Shown here: piece by piece, positions 37,313 through 47,900 of the stretch
How the letters are laid out: each line of letters starts with the position of its first letter
Position numbering within the stretch: position 1 is the stretch's first letter
Origin: SAR92 clade bacterium
GTDB taxonomy: Bacteria; Pseudomonadota; Gammaproteobacteria; Pseudomonadales; Porticoccaceae
Assembly: GCA_004211905.1 (NCBI GenBank)
Contig: SHBP01000007.1
Location: forward strand, 1-64,000
Direction: 5' to 3'
Length of the DNA: 64,000 nt
Position numbers and translations under genes: made by a program
The notes under the pieces: model-generated
Databases searched by the model: none
The model's input: the letters and a program-made list of their open reading frames with translations, nothing else
Told to the model about the DNA's origin: nothing

Positions 37313-39736
37313 ATGAAGACCCATGCTCGTGTTGTAATTATTGGTGGTGGCTCACTTGGGGTCAACCTAATGTACCATCTTGCAGAAGAAGGATGGACCG
37401 ACGTGGTGCTAATAGAAAAAGGAGAGCTTACCAGCGGGTCTACATGGCATGCTGCTGGACTATGCACTAATTTCAATGGAAATCATGCGCTGTCAAAAAT
37501 TCATGAGTACACCATTAAACTTTATGACGAGATATTGCCAAAGAAAACTAAACTCCCCTCTTCTTTTCATCGGTGTGGCAGTTTGCGAGTCGGTTACTCA
37601 GAAGTTGAAGAACAATGGTTTCGCAATATAGTCAGCCGCTCGCACAATGTAGGCTGCCAAATGCATTTTATTAGCAAAGAGGAAGCCTCAAAACTAAATC
37701 CTTTTATGAATTTTGATCAGGCTAGATCGATCATCTACACCCCCAATGACGGCCATGTTGATCCGAGCTCTGTAGTAATGCCTCTGTCTCAGCTGTCACG
37801 AGATCAGGGAGCTTCAGTTAGTCGTTTCAATAGAGTGCTAGATATTAATGTTTTAGATTCTGGCGAATACCAAGTTATCACAGAAAAAGGGACTATTATT
37901 GCAGAACATGTGGTTAATGCTGGCGGATGTTTTGCTCCAGAGGTGGGCGCTATGGTAGGCGCACACGTCCCGATTGTTAATCTTGAACACCAATACCTTG
38001 TAACTGATGATCACCCAGATATAGCCTCTTTAATGAAGGAATTACCCGTCATTAGAGACTCGACCGCAGCAGCTTATCTTCGCCAAGAAGGCAAAGGGAT
38101 ACTTATTGGACCTTATGAAACGCGAGGGTCAAAGCCTTGGGCCATTAACGGTATGGATTGGAATTTTGATCGTGAACTTTTCGAAGGCGATTTGTTACGT
38201 TTAATGCCATGGTTAGAACGATGCATGGAATTAATGCCCATATTTAAAGAGGTCGGTATCAAAAGTATCATTAATGGTCCGATCACTCACACCCCAGATG
38301 ACAATCTTTTAGTTGGACCTGCTGCGGGGCTCCGTAACTTCTGGAACCTGTGTGGCGCGAGTATAGGTATAGCTCAAGGTGGTATCGGTAAATATTTGGC
38401 GCAATGGATGGTGCATGGCCAAACCGAACTCAATATGAACTCACTAGATAGTCGTCGGTTTTCCACGTGGGCCGATAAAACCTACTGCATCACACGAGCA
38501 ATCGAGTCCTATGAACGCATGTATGCCTCAGCCTGCCCTAATGAGAATCGTCCGCATGGACGTCCTATTAGAGTAAGCCCCTTGCATACCGTTCTTGCGC
38601 AAAAAGGTGCGGTTCATAGTGTTATTGCCGGCTACGAAAAACCTGGTTGGTTTAAAACCGAAACCATTCAGCATGAGTCTCATAGTTGGGCCCACAATGA
38701 AGCCCATATCGCGGTGGCCAGCGAATGTGAGGCAGTCCAGAGGAGCTGCGGCATTGCTGATCTATCGGGCACGGCAAAATTTCGTATAACCGGTGCTGAT
38801 GCCCATACTTTTTTAGATCATTTATCGAGTAATTCTCTACCATCAAAGGTTGGCCAAATAGTACTAACTCTTTTTCATGCTCCCAATGGGGGCATCATGG
38901 CGGAACAAACGATTAGTCGTATAGGAGATAATGATTATATCCTGATGGGAGCGATCAGTTCCCAGTACAAAGACTACCAATGGTTACAATGGCATAGTCA
39001 TGATTTTGATATCAACATACAAGATATTACCGATTCATGGGGAGGCCTCCTGGTAACAGGCCCTAGGGCCCGCGACATCTTGGAATTGTGTACCTCCGAG
39101 GATTTGAGTAATCAAGCGTTCCCTTGGCTAACCTGCAAGATGATACAACTTGACTCAGCCGAAGTTCTTGCGTTACGGGTGTCATATGCTGGGGAATTAG
39201 GCTGGGAACTCCATATGCCTAACTGGCAGGTTATATCGATCTATGAGACGCTCCAGTTTCATGGGCAACCCTTTGGCCTCAGAGATTTTGGAGGGCAAGC
39301 CTTAAATAGTATGCGAATGGAGAAAATGTATCGCGCTTACGGACATGAATTTACCGAGGAAATATCAGGTCTCGAAGCTGGTATGGATCGATTTGTTAAC
39401 TTAGACCGAAAGTTTGTGGGGTCAGAAAATCTTCATCACCGCTCCGCTGAAGGCTTACAGTCAAAGTTAGCTTACTTGGTTTTTGATGATCAAATCCCCG
39501 CGGAATGCTTTGGTAATGAAGCCGTATTCTGCAATGGTGAGTTGGCCGGCATCGTAACCGGTGGCGCCTATGGTCATCGCACAAATCAAAGTCTTGCTTT
39601 CGCTTATATCAATTCAGGCCTTTGCATATCAGGTCAGCAGCTAACGGTCGACACGTCTCTTGGCTCACGACACTGCCATGTAAGGATGGATGCGATCTAT
39701 GATCCTGAAAACAATTGTCTCAGAGACCAAATTTAA
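37313..39736 (+). CDS. FAD-dependent oxidoreductase, dimethylglycine/sarcosine dehydrogenase-like (first copy)
   Basis: 807 residues. N-terminal DAO domain: VVIIGGGSLGVNLMYHLAEEG (GxGxxG) and GSTWHAAGL, whose His is the covalent FAD attachment residue in characterised relatives. The C-terminal half is a GcvT-like folate-binding domain (GTAKFRITGADAHTFLDHL; VSYAGELGWELHMP; EAGMDRFVNLDRKFVGSE). Such enzymes oxidise N-methyl groups and pass the one-carbon unit to tetrahydrofolate. It lies 43 bp after the methyltransferase gene and 60 bp before its paralogue. Confidence 0.88.
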   Translation: MKTHARVVIIGGGSLGVNLMYHLAEEGWTDVVLIEKGELTSGSTWHAAGLCTNFNGNHALSKIHEYTIKLYDEILPKKTKLPSSFHRCGSLRVGYSEVEEQWFRNIVSRSHNVGCQMHFISKEEASKLNPFMNFDQARSIIYTPNDGHVDPSSVVMPLSQLSRDQGASVSRFNRVLDINVLDSGEYQVITEKGTIIAEHVVNAGGCFAPEVGAMVGAHVPIVNLEHQYLVTDDHPDIASLMKELPVIRDSTAAAYLRQEGKGILIGPYETRGSKPWAINGMDWNFDRELFEGDLLRLMPWLERCMELMPIFKEVGIKSIINGPITHTPDDNLLVGPAAGLRNFWNLCGASIGIAQGGIGKYLAQWMVHGQTELNMNSLDSRRFSTWADKTYCITRAIESYERMYASACPNENRPHGRPIRVSPLHTVLAQKGAVHSVIAGYEKPGWFKTETIQHESHSWAHNEAHIAVASECEAVQRSCGIADLSGTAKFRITGADAHTFLDHLSSNSLPSKVGQIVLTLFHAPNGGIMAEQTISRIGDNDYILMGAISSQYKDYQWLQWHSHDFDINIQDITDSWGGLLVTGPRARDILELCTSEDLSNQAFPWLTCKMIQLDSAEVLALRVSYAGELGWELHMPNWQVISIYETLQFHGQPFGLRDFGGQALNSMRMEKMYRAYGHEFTEEISGLEAGMDRFVNLDRKFVGSENLHHRSAEGLQSKLAYLVFDDQIPAECFGNEAVFCNGELAGIVTGGAYGHRTNQSLAFAYINSGLCISGQQLTVDTSLGSRHCHVRMDAIYDPENNCLRDQI

Positions 39737-39796
39737 AAAGTGATGATTAACGGTAATTTTATCAATAAACACTTTTATTCAGTTGGAGTTTAATCT

Positions 39797-42238
39797 GTGG
39801 CGAAGTTAACTGACCTTCCCGAGAAAGCCGAAGTTGTCATTATAGGCGGTGGAATCATTGGGTGCTCTATTGCCTATCATTTGACCAAGCGAGACATGAA
39901 AGATGTCGTTTTACTCGAACGCAAACAGCTAACTTGCGGAACCACGTGGCATGCAGCCGGACTAGTCAGCATGCTGTGGCCAACCCCTACTCTGACGGAA
40001 CTCGCCAAGTACAGTCATGAGCTCTATGCTCGGCTAGAAGAAGAAACAGGTCAAGCAACTGGTTACAAGCAGATTGGCAGTCTCTCCATTGCCCGCACTG
40101 AGGAACGCTTAGAAGAGCTTAAGCGCCTTGCGTCAGTTGAAGCAGTGTTTGGTGTTGAGGCAGAAATGATTAGCTTAAGTCGGCTAGAAGAGTTGTACCC
40201 AGGTATTAATCCTGATGGCATATTAGGTGCGATGTATATTCGTCAAGACGGCCAAACAAATCCAGTGGACACCACAATGGCTCTAGCTAAAGGCGCACGT
40301 ATGGGTGGTGCCGCTATCTATGAAAATACCAAGGCTGAGGAACTCAGCGTTGAAAATGGAGCAATTGTTGGAGTTCATACTGATAGGGGCTTCTTAAAAT
40401 CATCAACAGTTATAATTTGCGGAGGCATGTGGTCTCGCGACATAGCTAAGAGTGTTGGAGTGGAGCTTCCACTTCATGCTTGCGAGCATTTTTATGTTGT
40501 TACCGAGGAAATGGATGGCCTTACGCCAAGACCTGTTCTGCGGGATTTTGATAAAGGTGTTTATTTCAAGGAAGATGCAGGAAAGATGCTGATTGGCTGG
40601 TTTGAACATAACGCCAAAGGACTGCCGATGGATCGAATTAGTGAGGACTTTTGTTTTGATCAATTTCCCTGTGATATGGAGCATATCGAAGAATATTTAA
40701 TCAGAGGCATGGAGACATTTCCAAAATTTGGTGAGGTAGGCATAAGAACATGGTTTAACGGTCCTGAAAGTTTTACTAGTGACAATCTTCATCTCATGGG
40801 ACCGTCGCCAGAAGTTGAAAACCTTTATGTTGCCTGCGGTCTTAATTCGAAGGGTATAGGAGCCGGAGGCGGTTTAGGTAAATTAATGGCAGATTGGGTT
40901 GTTGATGGTTATCCATCTGGCGACATATCAGAATGCGATGTTACTCGGCATCACCCCTGCCAGCGCACTGACCAATATGTTGCAGAACGCATACCAGAGG
41001 CTTTAGGCCACACCTATGCAATGCACTGGCCCTATTACCAATATAATTCAGCCCGAAACCTTCAACAATCTCCTTTGCATGAAGTGCTAAAGGATTATGG
41101 TGCATGCTTTGGTGAAATTGGAGGTTTTGAGCGACCCAACTGGTTTGCTAAATCTGGACAAAAAGCCGAGTATATATATAGCTACCGACGCCAAAATTGG
41201 TTTGCTAACTCAGCCTCAGAGCACATGGCTGTTCGCGAAACCGTGGGATTATATGACATTTCATCCTTCGGCAAGTTCGAAGTATCTGGCAAAGACGCAC
41301 TCACAACACTACAAACACTTAGTGCGGCAAACATCGATGTCCCTGTTGGCAGAGTGGTATACACCCAGTGGTTAAATCAGAGGGGTGGAATTGAAGCAGA
41401 CCTAACGATTTGTCGTATAACTTCAGATAAATTTTGGGTTGTTACAAGCATAGGCTCATTTAACCGCGACTGGTGGCGTTTAAAAAAGCATGCTCAGGGA
41501 GATACAAAAGTAGAGAATATCAGTGCCGCTTATGCCTGCATGGCACTCCAAGGGCCCTTGTCGCGCCAACTTCTCGAAACTATAGCTGATACCGACGTAT
41601 CCTCCGATTCGTTCCCATTTGGTATAGGACGTCATGCAACTATTGGTGGGATACAATGTTGGCTGCAACGCATTAGCTATGTCGGAGAGCTCGGATGGGA
41701 AATTATGGTTCCGACCAACAATGCGGAAAAACTTTATAAAACTCTTTATCAGGCAGGCAAAGCATTCTCATTACAAAATGTAGGCCTTCATGCGGTCAAT
41801 AGTTTGCGGCTCGAAAAAGGCTTTAGGCACTGGGGTCATGACATAGGTTCACACGACAATCTTCTCGAGGCTGGGCTTAATTTTGTTGCCGATATGACAT
41901 CAGGCGATTTTATTGGCCATCAAGCATTGATCACTCAACGAAATAACGGTTTACCCGAAAGGCGACTCGTCCAGTTCCGACTGGAGAACCCTGATCCTCT
42001 GCTGTACCACAACGAGCCTATAGTGATGAATGGTGAGATCGTAGGCTACCTAACCTCAGGGGCGTTTGGTCATGCAGTTGAACGTTCAATTGGGATGGGT
42101 TATGTCAATGTACCTCTTCTTTCGAACGAGATAATTGGTGCGGCTGACTTTGAGATCGAAATAGCGCTTGAACGTTTCTCCGCACAAGCTAGCCTAAAAG
42201 GATGGTACGACCCTAAAGGGCTAAGAATGAGACGGTAG
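39797..42238 (+). CDS. FAD-dependent oxidoreductase, dimethylglycine/sarcosine dehydrogenase-like (second copy)
   Basis: 813 residues, start GTG at 39797 with GGAG 8 nt upstream. Same two-domain plan as the preceding gene: VVIIGGGIIGCSIAYHL, GTTWHAAGL (FAD-linking His), then a GcvT-like folate domain (YDISSFGKFEVSGKDA; ISYVGELGWEIMVP; EAGLNFVADMTSGDFIG). The two copies are divergent enough to suggest different substrates, for example dimethylglycine and sarcosine. Ends 20 bp before the convergent rlmKL gene. Confidence 0.88.
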   Translation: MAKLTDLPEKAEVVIIGGGIIGCSIAYHLTKRDMKDVVLLERKQLTCGTTWHAAGLVSMLWPTPTLTELAKYSHELYARLEEETGQATGYKQIGSLSIARTEERLEELKRLASVEAVFGVEAEMISLSRLEELYPGINPDGILGAMYIRQDGQTNPVDTTMALAKGARMGGAAIYENTKAEELSVENGAIVGVHTDRGFLKSSTVIICGGMWSRDIAKSVGVELPLHACEHFYVVTEEMDGLTPRPVLRDFDKGVYFKEDAGKMLIGWFEHNAKGLPMDRISEDFCFDQFPCDMEHIEEYLIRGMETFPKFGEVGIRTWFNGPESFTSDNLHLMGPSPEVENLYVACGLNSKGIGAGGGLGKLMADWVVDGYPSGDISECDVTRHHPCQRTDQYVAERIPEALGHTYAMHWPYYQYNSARNLQQSPLHEVLKDYGACFGEIGGFERPNWFAKSGQKAEYIYSYRRQNWFANSASEHMAVRETVGLYDISSFGKFEVSGKDALTTLQTLSAANIDVPVGRVVYTQWLNQRGGIEADLTICRITSDKFWVVTSIGSFNRDWWRLKKHAQGDTKVENISAAYACMALQGPLSRQLLETIADTDVSSDSFPFGIGRHATIGGIQCWLQRISYVGELGWEIMVPTNNAEKLYKTLYQAGKAFSLQNVGLHAVNSLRLEKGFRHWGHDIGSHDNLLEAGLNFVADMTSGDFIGHQALITQRNNGLPERRLVQFRLENPDPLLYHNEPIVMNGEIVGYLTSGAFGHAVERSIGMGYVNVPLLSNEIIGAADFEIEIALERFSAQASLKGWYDPKGLRMRR

Positions 42239-42258
42239 TTCTCCTCCAAACATTAGGT

Positions 42259-44451
42259 TTACATTTTTGCTTTGCGTCCAAATTGCTGGTTGCGAGTGAT
42301 TAACCAAACATTATGAATACGAGGGTTTCTCTCAAAGTCCATATCCAGCGTTTGCGGTGTAATATTCTGACAATTAAATTGGCGTAACGTTAACTCATCC
42401 ATCTTAAATTTACGGAAATTATTTGAAAAAATTAAAGTACCACCCGATGCAAGCTTAGCCATTGAGGATCGAATCAAATCACCATGGTCTCTCTGGATAT
42501 CGAGGACAGAATCCATTTTCTTAGAATTAGAAAAGGTCGGTGGATCAAGAAAAATTATATCGTACTGCTCTTGCTCAGACTCCAACCATTTCATACAGTC
42601 AGCTCGAAGCAACTTGTGTTTGCTAGATCGCAAATTATTTAAATCATAATTACGTTGCGCCCAGTCCAAGTAGGTATTAGACATATCAATACTTAAAGAA
42701 CTGGCAGCTCCAGCAAGAGCCGCCTGCACTGAAGCTGCAGCGGTATAGCAAAATAAATTAAGAAACCTTTTCCCCTTTACCATCTCACCTATCATCGACC
42801 TCACAGGGCGATGATCTAGAAACAATCCTGTATCAAGATAATCAGACAAATTGATTTCAAAAATAGCCTTACCCTCTGACACTGTAAAGGTATCACTTGA
42901 CCCTTCGCTAAGTTTCTCATATTGACTATCACCTTTTTGGCGTCGCCTTTCTTTATAGTAAATCTTGCCAGTGAAATTTACGGAAAACTCTTTGACAGCT
43001 TGTTTAATTTCTCCAAAGCGTTCTCGAGCTACTTTCTCGGATATCGTGCTAGGGGCTACATATTCCTGCACATAAATTGAGTGGTCATAGACGTCTATAG
43101 CGACGGCGTACTCTGGAATATCCGCGTCATACAAACGATAACAACTCACATCAGATTTTTTGCACCAGCTCTCTAGCTTTCGTCTGTTCTTTTTTAGCCG
43201 GTTGAGTACCATCTTAGCGCCTGACGTCAGCGCTTGAGCCGGTGCTGGAGTATTTAGCCTAGCTGCGATTTGCGCTGACTTGGATGTCATATCTTCAAAA
43301 ACCAGTAATTTGCAGGGAATGGTTCCATTGAATAGGCTATATTGCTTTGTCGGAGAGAGATCTGTTTCACGTCCTAGATCTACATTCCCAGTAAACACAG
43401 CGGCCCGCCAGCCATGAAAGTTTTTCTGTAAAACGGCGCCTAACTTTTGGTACAACGGAATTAACTCCTCTACCTCACCTAAACGTGCGCCATAGGGGGG
43501 ATTAGTCAACAACAACCCTCTTTCTGCTGTAGGCTTCCCAAACTGATCTATAGGCTTGTGCGCTAATCGAATATGATCATCAAGCCCAGCATTTTCAATA
43601 TTTTTAGTCGTGAACTCAAGCACCCGCGGATTGGCATCATACCCGCGAATATCTAACTCCAGATTCTCAAGGCCAATTGCCTTTCGCTGATGGGACTCAT
43701 CAATCAAAGTCTGCCAAAGTTCAGCATCATGTTGTAACCACCTCTCAAAACCATAGCGTTCGCGAAGCATTCCAGGTGCTATATCTGCAGCCATCATCGC
43801 CCCTTCAATAATCAATGTACCACTTCCGCACATAGGATCTAACAGAGCCCCACCCTCTGCAGCCATTGCTGGCCATCCGGCCCTTATCAATAAAGCAACC
43901 GCCAAGTTTTCCTTGATCGGTGCACTACCCTGACCAGTACGATATCCCCTGCGATGAAGGCTTTCTCCTGATATATCCAGAGAAACGGAAACGCGACCCT
44001 TGTGCTGCCTAACTTGAATACGAATATCCGGATTTTTGGTATCTACATTTGGGCGCTCACCTTCAATACGGCGAATACGATCAACAATCGCATCTTTAAC
44101 TCGCTGCGATCCGTACATAGTGTTATCAACTAAGCGTGAGGTGCCTATAAAATCTATCGCGATACTTTCAACCGACGAAAAATGCTGTTCCCAAGGAATA
44201 TCATTGCACTCTCGATACAAATCATCCGACTCCTTGAGCATAAAGCTATGTAAGGGCATTAAAATGCGATTAGCAAGGCGCGACCATAGGCAAGCCCTGT
44301 AAGCAAGCTCCAAAGAGCCATGAAAATAAACCGCAGCGACGGTTTCTTTGACCCCTTCAGCTCCCATAGCAATGAGCTCTTCAGACAATAATAATTCTAG
44401 ACCTTTAGGACAGGTGGCTAACCAATCGTTTTGTAAAGATACCTGCGTCAC
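42259..44451 (-). CDS. rlmL: Bifunctional 23S rRNA methyltransferase RlmKL
   Basis: About 730 residues. GTG at 44451 is preferred because AAGGG stands 7 nt upstream and the protein then begins like relatives; an ATG at 44469 is also possible. First half: THUMP domain and RlmL m2G2445 methyltransferase (LLDPMCGSGTLIIEGAMMA; LLTNPPYGARLG, the NPPY motif). Second half: RlmK m7G2069 methyltransferase (GKRFLNLFCYTAAASVQAALAGA; IIFLDPPTFSNSKKM). The fused form is typical of Gammaproteobacteria. Confidence 0.95.
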   Translation of the reverse strand: MTQVSLQNDWLATCPKGLELLLSEELIAMGAEGVKETVAAVYFHGSLELAYRACLWSRLANRILMPLHSFMLKESDDLYRECNDIPWEQHFSSVESIAIDFIGTSRLVDNTMYGSQRVKDAIVDRIRRIEGERPNVDTKNPDIRIQVRQHKGRVSVSLDISGESLHRRGYRTGQGSAPIKENLAVALLIRAGWPAMAAEGGALLDPMCGSGTLIIEGAMMAADIAPGMLRERYGFERWLQHDAELWQTLIDESHQRKAIGLENLELDIRGYDANPRVLEFTTKNIENAGLDDHIRLAHKPIDQFGKPTAERGLLLTNPPYGARLGEVEELIPLYQKLGAVLQKNFHGWRAAVFTGNVDLGRETDLSPTKQYSLFNGTIPCKLLVFEDMTSKSAQIAARLNTPAPAQALTSGAKMVLNRLKKNRRKLESWCKKSDVSCYRLYDADIPEYAVAIDVYDHSIYVQEYVAPSTISEKVARERFGEIKQAVKEFSVNFTGKIYYKERRRQKGDSQYEKLSEGSSDTFTVSEGKAIFEINLSDYLDTGLFLDHRPVRSMIGEMVKGKRFLNLFCYTAAASVQAALAGAASSLSIDMSNTYLDWAQRNYDLNNLRSSKHKLLRADCMKWLESEQEQYDIIFLDPPTFSNSKKMDSVLDIQRDHGDLIRSSMAKLASGGTLIFSNNFRKFKMDELTLRQFNCQNITPQTLDMDFERNPRIHNVWLITRNQQFGRKAKM

Positions 44452-44697
44452 TTCGTTACCCTTTTTCATTACTTCAAGCTATAACCTTAGATTTCCATAT
44501 ACCAAAAACGTCTGAACGAATCTGACAAATATTAGTCTAAAGTTTAGCGTTCTTAAGAAAGCGCATATGATATAGGTGTTTAAACTATTTTGTTTAGAAA
44601 TAAACCATGGTACACAGTCAAGTCAAAGAATTACGCTGTGATATAGTTTTAATCCAATCCTATATTGCATTTGATCTAAATAGAACAGGAGTTGCCT

Positions 44698-44916
44698 ATG
44701 AAGAAACATAAACGAGATCTAGAGCATCGTTCATATGTAAAAGGATATCAATCAGCAATTCAAGGTCGTTCTCTATCCCTTTGTCCATATCAAGAAAATA
44801 CAACAATGGCCTATCAGTGGTGTAGAGGTTGGCGTGAAGGTAGAGAGGATGGCTGGTCTGGATATAACACCGCAACCTGTCAACATAAAGCGGGCAACCT
44901 GATTTTGAACCACTAG
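44698..44916 (+). CDS. rmf: Ribosome modulation factor
   Basis: 72 residues. MKKHKRDLEHRSYVKGYQSAIQGRS, then CPYQENTTMAYQWCRGWREGREDGW is the Rmf core: a GYQxG-like patch, the CPY, and the WxxGWREGRED motif. AGGAG lies 7 nt before the ATG. Rmf dimerises 70S ribosomes to inactive 100S particles in stationary phase. It is somewhat longer than the E. coli form because of a C-terminal tail. The 246-bp region upstream (44452-44697) holds its promoter; I see no other gene there. Confidence 0.95.
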   Translation: MKKHKRDLEHRSYVKGYQSAIQGRSLSLCPYQENTTMAYQWCRGWREGREDGWSGYNTATCQHKAGNLILNH

Positions 44917-44936
44917 CAGTTAATTCAAAACAAATA

Positions 44937-44965
44937 CAGCAACGATAAATTATTTATCGTTGCTG
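44937..44965. terminator. Perfect 13-bp hairpin between rmf and gdhB
   Basis: CAGCAACGATAAA, 3-nt loop TTA, TTTATCGTTGCTG. No T-run on either side. It lies between convergent genes and probably stabilises or ends both mRNAs. Confidence 0.6.
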
Positions 44966-44973
44966 AAAATGAC

Positions 44974-47900
44974 TCAGTTATCCACGGATGCTTGAACCAA
45001 ATTGAGAAGTTCTCTCAGGGCAACTGAAATCATCGCAAAGTCGGACTGAGGTGTCTTGCGTAGATCCTTTATCATGAGTTTCCAGCGGTGAATCAGCTCT
45101 TTTTGTTCTGCTTGCCATTTATTCATCGCAGAAGCGCTATTGGACTCCGTTTTACACAGACAAGCCGTTAATCTTCTTCTCTGACTCTCTAGATCATCAA
45201 CATAGGTTTCTCGAGCGAGATCCTGCCAACGGCTATCTGGCTGCAAATCAACTATTTGTGACATAAACCAGTCCAATGACAAAAACTCTCCTAACTCAAA
45301 ATAGACCTCAGCCACTTTTTGCACTGGCATCTCAAGCTGCAGAGCTGTCTGAACGACGCCCATACTCATAAACATACTGTCATTGGCTGCTAATTGTTCA
45401 GCTAATTCAAGCTCTATCCCCATATCAGTTAGTTCATCTCTCTCATCACTCCAAAGCGTCTTCCACTGATCTTTTTGTAACTGAGGGAGCTCTGCTAACA
45501 GGGTTTGTGTGGGGCTTCCATAGTCTGCAATAAGGGACGCACAATCTAGATTCAGCCTATGATTGCGAAGAAACCAACGGGTCGCTCGGCGCGCTAATCG
45601 TACTAAAATATGTAATAACTCTAACTCTGTGGCTGCAGGTAACCTCGGATTATGCTCTTCAATTTCCTGCCAGAGGCGTTTAAGCCCGAGCACTTCTGTG
45701 ACTACGGTATATGCTCTGATAACATCCTCCGCAGACGATCCAGTAGATTCCATCTGCCTGAAGAAAAAACTAAATCCAACACGATTGACCAAGTCATTTA
45801 CAATTTGATTAATAGCTATTTCATTAGCTAAAGAATGAGCTTCGACTGCCTCACCAAATGTAGACACAAGTTCCTTAGGAAAGTAATTCGTCACCGCACT
45901 CGCAAGCCAAGGGTCACTTAATAGATCAGAGTCAGCTAAAGCCTCTTTCAAAAGCACTTTTGAGTAACAAATTAATACAGATAGTTCTGGTCTAGTCCAA
46001 CTAGGTTGATGCCTATTGATTCTGTCGGTGAGTTGCTCGTCTGAAGGTAAAAACTCTAAATCACGATCAAGTTGACCCTCTTGCTCAAGCCAACTTAAAT
46101 ACCGTTGGTACTCTGAATGATGCTGCTGACTTCGCGCCATCGCCAAGCTAATGGATTTGGTCTGTCTCAGGTTATTGTCTAAAACCAAAGAGGCTACATC
46201 TTCAGTCATCGACTCCAGCAGTGTATTTCTTTCCTGAACGTCTATATTCCCTGCCGCAACCTGTTTATTGAGCAGTATCTTAATATTTACCTCATGGTCT
46301 GAACAATCTACTCCGGCAGCATTGTCGATAAAGTCAGTATTACAGAGCCCTCCCCGAAGACAGAACTCCACTCGCCCACGCTGGGTCATCCCTAAATTCC
46401 CACCCTCACCGACTACCTTGCATTGTAACTCGCGACCATCGACACGCAGTCCGTCATTTGCTCGATCCCCAACCTCTGAATTGTTTTCCGAGGACGACTT
46501 GATATAGGTTCCAATACCCCCATTCCAAATCAAGTCTACTGGTGCCTTCAAAATATAGTTAATGAGCTCTGTTGGGGTTACCTCGTCTGCATCAATGGCA
46601 AATCGATTTTTTATCTCAGGGGTTAAAGTGAGAGACTTGGCACTTCTTGAATAAACTGCGCTGCCCTCTGACATTAGATCCTCGTTAAAGTCTTCCCAAG
46701 TTGTCCTTGGTGTATCAAAAAGCCGCTGCCTTTCTAAGAATGTTGCCTTAGCATCAGGTGAGGGGTCGACAAAGATGTGTAGATGATTAAATGCTGCCAC
46801 CAACTGAATATGTTCAGACAAGAGCATGCCATTACCAAACACGTCTCCACCCATGTCTCCAATACCAACCACGCTGAAGTCTTCAGTCTGGATATCTACT
46901 CCAATCTCATGAAAATGTCTTTGCACAGCAACCCATGCGCCGCGAGCTGTAATCCCCATACCCTTATGGTCGTAACCATTACCACCCCCAGAAGCAAAGG
47001 CATCCCCCAGCCAGAAATTATTTGCTTGAGAAATTTCATTCGCAGTATCAGAAAACGTCGCAGTCCCTTTGTCCGCTGCAACTACAAGATAGGGGTCATC
47101 TCCATCTCGACGAACCACTTCAAGTGGCGGCACTAGCTGTTCGTCAACCATATTGTCACTGATATCGAGTAGCGCCTGTACGTATAGCATGTAACTTGCA
47201 ATACCTTCTTGAACAAAAGCTTCACGTCCCGCCGCCGGGTTAGCTTGCTTAGCAACAAAGCCTCCCTTGGCTCCTGTAGGGACAATCACCGCATTTTTAA
47301 CTTGTTGAGCTTTGACTAACCCAAGTACCTCAGTACGGTAGTCTTCAATTCTGTCTGACCAGCGCAAGCCACCTCTTGCTACTTTTCCTCCCCGCAAGTG
47401 GACTCCTTCAACTCGGGGAGAATAGACAAATATTTCAAAAGCTGGCCGTGGCTTAGGTGCCAGGGTAATTCTTTGGGTAGCTAATTTAACTGAAATATAG
47501 GACTTAAAAGTGCCATCTTCAAAGGTTTGAAAAAAGTTGGTTCGCAACGTCGCCTGCACCAGTTCAAGGTAGCCACGAATAACTTTATCTTCATTGATGT
47601 TTCTAATTAGGTCTAAACCATTTTGTATTTTAGAAACTAAACCAGCTGCTCTCTCAGACTCTCCTTCAGAGGCGTAGCGTGGATCAAAGTAACTCTTAAA
47701 TAAGGCAACTAAATTACGTGTGAGGTCCAAGTGTTTGGAAAGAGTATCCGCAATAAATTCTTGACTGTAAGGAACACTTAACTGTTTGAGGTAACGAGCA
47801 TACAAACGAAGCATTGCAACAGCTCGCCAGTCGAGTCTAGCTCCTACTACCAACCGGTTGAAGCTATCATCTTCTGCATCACCCCGCCACACTCGCAATA

